DNA of 64,000 bases from Luidia sarsii (lineage: Eukaryota > Echinodermata > Asteroidea > Paxillosida > Luidiidae): the NCBI GenBank assembly GCA_949987565.1, contig OX465101.1:24602543-24666542 (forward strand), read 5' to 3'. The translations under genes were made by a program, and so were the position numbers. Positions 55,101 through 61,100 of this stretch are shown one piece after another (within the stretch, counting starts at the first letter, position 1; each line of letters begins with the position of its first letter). Under the pieces are notes generated by a model. The model did no database searches, had not been told where the DNA came from, and worked only from the letters and a program-made list of their open reading frames with translations.

Positions 55101-58100
55101 ACATCATTGGAAAGCTGATGATATAATCTTTGCATTGGTGGGAAAATGTTGAAAACTCAATTTTGGATGAGAATCCTCATGATGCCGTACAGGGTCACAT
55201 ATCAGTAGTACAATAATGTTACAGAATGCCAAATTGTCTCACATACAGTACACATGCAGCATCAACAATGGGGCTCCAAATGAAAAAAAGAAAAAATACT
55301 GAAAAATTTAAATAACAAAAACTCATTCTCAAGCACATGCGATTATCAACAGACTGCCACACGGTATTGGGAGCGAAACGCAAATGGAAAAAAAAAACAC
55401 AACAGAACTCAAATTGATGCAGTAAAGCGAGTCACTAAAATGGCTGTGGCTAAAAGAAAAAAAGGTGAAGAATGGCATGGTAAGATGACGAGGTTAATTG
55501 AGAGAAACACAGTCACAGAATCTAAAGCTGATAAAATCACAGAAATCTAAAGACCGCGGCAATGTCGAGAGGCATTCTGGATCAGTGTGAGGTCAGTGCT
55601 GCAGCCTGCTGACTGTTAGTGCCTACATACTGCAACAGAATAGGGGGCTGGATTATAAGCAGCATACAGATACCGGTACAAGTGTGCTACAGAGGAGACA
55701 AAAACAAACACAAATTTATCTAGAACAAGTAACAACATCTAGACTTCACACAACTCTTCACTAAGAATGCTTCACAATATTTTTTTTTTTTTTTTTTTTT
55801 AAATCAAATCAATTTTTTTTTATCTACCGGTACATCACAGTGAAAACTGTATGCCAAAAAGGAACATGATTACCGGGTATAGGCTGTAAAAATGCACTTT
55901 CCAAGGCACAGCAATATTGCTGTCTAAAACAACTCACGGTATCCAAGGGTAGCAGTGTCCAGTGCGGATACCGGTACTCAGTCAGCATGGTTGTGGAACA
56001 CTCAACCATTGCACAGGGGCTTTTAGAATAGTCCTTGATTATAACCCCGGTAAGCCGGAGCTGATCAAACTTTTCAGGAAAAGGCAAAACCTCGAGAATA
56101 AGGTACCGGTATGTGTTCTCTTTCTCAAGCCTTCAGCTGGAAGTGTAGGTTCAGCTAGAGACTGCTTGGGTTTGTTTTTTCAGACAGTCCTCCAGCCCCT
56201 CAAACCCCTCTGCCTATTTCAATAACAATGCGTCACACTCCAGCAATTTTACCACGAACCGGCTTTTCATCTCAGCGGGACAAGAGGCTGACCTCTGGAT
56301 CTGAGTGAGGGCACAAGGGGTCAGCAGTGTGGGACAATGGAGAAGGCGGTGGCTAGATTGACTATGAATTTTAAAGCTTTTCCTGAAGCATCCTTCCCTC
56401 CCGCAGTCATTGAATGAAGAGGACTTTGGATTAATCTCCTTCCAGTGTGGACACCAGTGTCTGAAACCCTGACTTAAGTTCAAGGCAAGACATCCAAGAC
56501 TCTTCTCAGAGCCACACTCCTTAAAAGAGAAGTGCCACATGGTGTCAACAAAAACCCTTCCACTTAGTATTTCAACAATGCAAGAGGTGGGCAGACACTA
56601 TGGGTGGCATGGAGAGGTGACAGAGAAGCCGAACATTCGAGCAAACATAAACAGAGATGTCCTCCTTCACTGTGAGAAGGTGGATTGAAAACAATAAAAG
56701 AAAATCAAGAATAGCTATAAGGGTATTCCCCTTGTAATAGCCCTCCACCATCAAGAAAACATCAAGAACAGATTTGTTATAAAGATGAACACGCCATTAC
56801 ATCTGGGTACAGCTACGGTAACTACCAGCACACAGAGCCGCAGACAGCACAAGGAATGACCAACCCCAAAATAAAAAACTGCACTGGTTGACAGTGCCGG
56901 GCGAAAAAATGGACAGAGGGTAAGACACTGAGAGCTGGGCACACGGAGCGACAACAATGACACCGCGCCTGCGCGCCGACGGCATCTCACCACTACGACC
57001 TCTGACCTGTGCGGCAGACTCACCTTGGGAACTGAGAGGTAATCGAATGGAATGCAGGAGGTTTCGCTTCCCTTTTGGGGGTTGAGATAAAAAAAAAAGT
57101 TTGAGAGCGGTTTTTTTTTTTGGGGGGGGGGTAAACAAAAACAGACACTGAGACAGAATAAATTTAAACAAATATCCGCAGAGAAACTTTGACTGGACCG
57201 GGACTTGAACCAAAGCCTCCGGTTCAAAGTGCCAGTGTTCTTACCAACTGAGCTATCCAGCCCTTTGGGTGGGGATCTTCTCAAATAGTCAACTAGTCTT
57301 TGCAGTGGCTCACTCTAGTGGCCTTTACATCTGAAGCCTTTGCTGGACTAGTCTAGGGCCATGACTAAAGGGCTAAGGCTTGGTGGGAAAAGCCTAAGCC
57401 TTAACTGGCTGTTACATTATGACAGACCGGTATTAAGCCTCATCCGACTGGCCTTGCTGACCACAAAACGTCAGAGGGCTGCTGCTTTACCATTGCCTTC
57501 AGGAGCGGAGGTTAGTGTCAAGGAGAAAAATGCAGGGGCCGGCAAGGCAGAACAAACTACATGCATGCTTGCGTTAGAAAAAGAAGAAGAAGAGGTCAAG
57601 AGTGCAGAGAGAGCTACGTTAGATCACAACTACAATGCAGAATGGAAGCTACTGGTGAATGCACTTCTGCCGGTGCTCTCAGCTTAGTCAAAGTCTGATC
57701 ATTGACCTTAAAAACAAGAGACTGGAACATCTCCAATCCTACTGCCGCATTACTGACTATGCTGTGATGACTCTGTGTCCTATTGAACCCAAGCAATAAC
57801 TGATGGGGGCAAGGGAAAGTGATGAGCATGAGTTAACTGTGTTCATGTTTTGGCTTCGGTGCTCTGTGCTCACTCGGCATTCGGATGGGCAAATGCATGG
57901 AGGAAGGGGAATCATTTACCATCGGAGACAAACTGCGTTGCCGGATGCCCAGACATATTCTCTTCTCTGAGTTGCTAATTCTGTGTGTGTGGGGGGGGGG
58001 GGGTGTGTGACTAAGATCCATGCTATTTTTTTTTTTTTTTTTTTTTTTAGTTGACATTCTATTTACAATCTGCTGGGGGTCACGTGCTAACGGCAAAACT

Positions 58101-61100
58101 CCTGCATAAGGCATTGAGGAGAGAAATTACGAGGGTGGGGGGTGTTAATGGCGATCACGTGACGATCAAAGTACCGGTAGAATCAGATGACTTAAAGTGA
58201 TATACAAAAATGTTGCAAACTGCTTACTGACTAAAATTACCAAAATGCAAATCTCAAAATTTAGTGGGCCTGACGTTTCGATCCTAGCAGGACCTTAAAG
58301 AAAGGTCCTGCTAGGATCAAAACGTCAGGCCCACTCAATTTTTAGGTTTAGAATCAGATGAGATTAAAAAGTATTCATGGTGAGAGTAGCACTAGCAGGA
58401 TAAGAGATAGGTTTGCGGTAACACCATGAAATTTATCTTTTGTGGGTGTGTGCGGTTCTGAAAAACACCACTTCTTTTCAAAACCGCACACTCTCACACA
58501 TGTGAAATTGCAATGTGGAATCGAGAGGGAGAGTCTCAACAGAGTCCTGGGTCAGCCCATGCACAAGGTCACACCATCAGCGCGTTTTTTGCTTCACAAA
58601 CTGGTGAATACAACAATCTCAATAAATCGCGCCAATCTCTCTGCAACTCTTTAAAAATGTAAAAGTATGTAATTTGCTCAATAACGATAATTACTCAAAC
58701 AAAAATAAACAAAAATATTCAACATTTTCAAAATGCATCTTTACTGCAGTGCAGATGAATTTGTCAGTTGGTGAAAATGCCAATGATAGGCAAAGTAAGA
58801 AATAATGTAAGAAATAAGTATTATGTGCTGGTCATTTGCACATGCTGATGCACTAGTTAGTTTCCCTGTTATTTTGTCTAGTGGGTGTGTGTGTACTGTC
58901 TTTCATATTACACGTGTGTATGTTAGCACTCCGGTTAGAATGCATGCATCTAATGTGTATGTCATGTCAACAAATCTTGGTTTTCTTCTCAACCAACTTT
59001 GTATAAACCTTTTAATTGTTTGCTTTCTTTAGTGTTTTAATTGTTAATCAAACTGAAATTCAGCCATTGGCTGCGAGAGTTTGGTCAATAAACCATAAAT
59101 GATAATGACAGTCATTCAGCAGTAATTGTGGTGATTCCTTGCCTGGTAGATATAGGCCTTAGATAAATTTTTCAACATTATTTTGTAAGGGTGAACATTT
59201 TGTACATTGAGGGGTTTGCCGTCTTTGATGTATGATCAGCAGTACATGCTCAGTGCCTTGCCTGTCTGCCTGCTGAAAAAAATTACAGGCAGCTCAGGTG
59301 GGATTGAAACCTCCTTGAAAACTCCTGTTTTCTAGTGTGAATGTCTTAACCCCTCCACCAATGCACTGTTCAAGGATGTGTAATGGACTGGGGGGTATGT
59401 GTGAAGGAAATGTGAAGGAAAGGCAGATAGCCTTTTGAGAAACACTATTGCTGTATTACATAATGTCTTATTTTCACCAATAATACAAGTTTCAGGCGGA
59501 ATTTGAATCTTCCATGCCAACTTTCTAATGCAGACACCTCATCATATATCTATGATTCAAATTCAAATCATATTATAGTGTATCCATGATGCAATGTGGT
59601 ACCCGCCGCTATAGATTCAAATCAACCACAAGTTTTTTAATTCACTATTATCAATACCAAACAGGCACAGCAAGCCAGGGGTACAAGAAACAGTGAAAAA
59701 AAAAAAAAAGTCCTTCGATTTATGAGATTAATCCTTAGGCTCATGGTGAGATCTCAGTAGCTGCCAACCTACGTGTGTATCTTAAAGGAAATTAGGAATA
59801 CTTCTGCTAAAAAGATGAATCACAGAGCAAACTACATAGGAATACATGTGTATTTCCAAGCCAAAAATCGGAATCTGTTGTCAAGAGCTTGTAAAAAGTG
59901 ATACATTTTTTACCAAAAAAGAGGAATGTTTCCTCCAAAATAGGAATGGTTAGCTACGGATCTCTCCACAAAGTCTGTGGTTGATTTCATGACAGCAGTT
60001 TCACTCCTCATAGACATTATGCACACTGCACCTTCTTGCTTTTGAAAGGGCGCCCTCGTGTAGAAGCCAATGGCCAATTAATGCTCATTGGTTGATTCTG
60101 CACGTCACGTTCGCACACCGCACATTTCAGACTCTTTGGTTAACATTAGAACTCTTCAGGTGATGGCACACTGATGTCAATGCACAAAGTCTATGAGTCT
60201 CTTCCCGACAACAAAAGGCCAAATACAACATTGGAATGATCGGAAAACATTGATGTCCACAAATTTCCTTCTAATTTTACACAATTTGTAGATGGTCATG
60301 ATAGAATCCTCATATTGAAATCTTACGGTCTGGGATGCTGTACTTCTCGAGAAAACTTCCCTCAAACATCAACAAATAGTTTATCAATAAACTATTTCTT
60401 ACACTACCACAGAGTGCGAAAACCGTGACTGATTTTTGCCTTTTTCTGCTTTCTCAGATTACAATTTGAGTTCAACCCCTCGCAGGATTTCTTTTTTGGA
60501 ATGCTTAATGGTGTAACACAAAAACTGTGGCAATCTTTTGACTTTCGCCAATGTTGTATAGGGCCTTTAAAGAAAAGGCTAAGCTGGAAGGAAAGCCAAA
60601 CAAATTGACTGGAAAAAAATGAAGCAAACAGCACCCCGAACGACTGCTTATCCCTACTGGGTTTGTGCTGGCCCAGTGACTCACTGTTTACACTGACCTG
60701 GGCGATGGAGAGACGCTCCAGTTTGCGCTGGAAGCGGCGGACCCGGTCAAAGACCTGGATGGCATAGCGCTGGAGCTCGTCCATGTTCTCCTGGATCTGG
60801 ACGCTGTCCTGGGGGTCCGAGCGCTGCATCAGGACCTGGGCGTGCTCCCCGATCTCCTGCAGCTGCGACTGGTTCACCTCGATCTCTTGCTGGAAGGCCT
60901 GCGGGGAGATGGGGAGCCGAGGACGGTGTTCACACAAGCCGAGATTTGAACGGGTTTACACAGAGAGAATAGCGGAAGAAGTACGGTGGAACACCGCTAC
61001 AACGAACGCCGATACACCGCACATTCAGCTATAATGAACATTCCCTTTGGCTCCCGATTTTACGGCCATGGATATGTGGCCACATCTGCTATAACAAACG

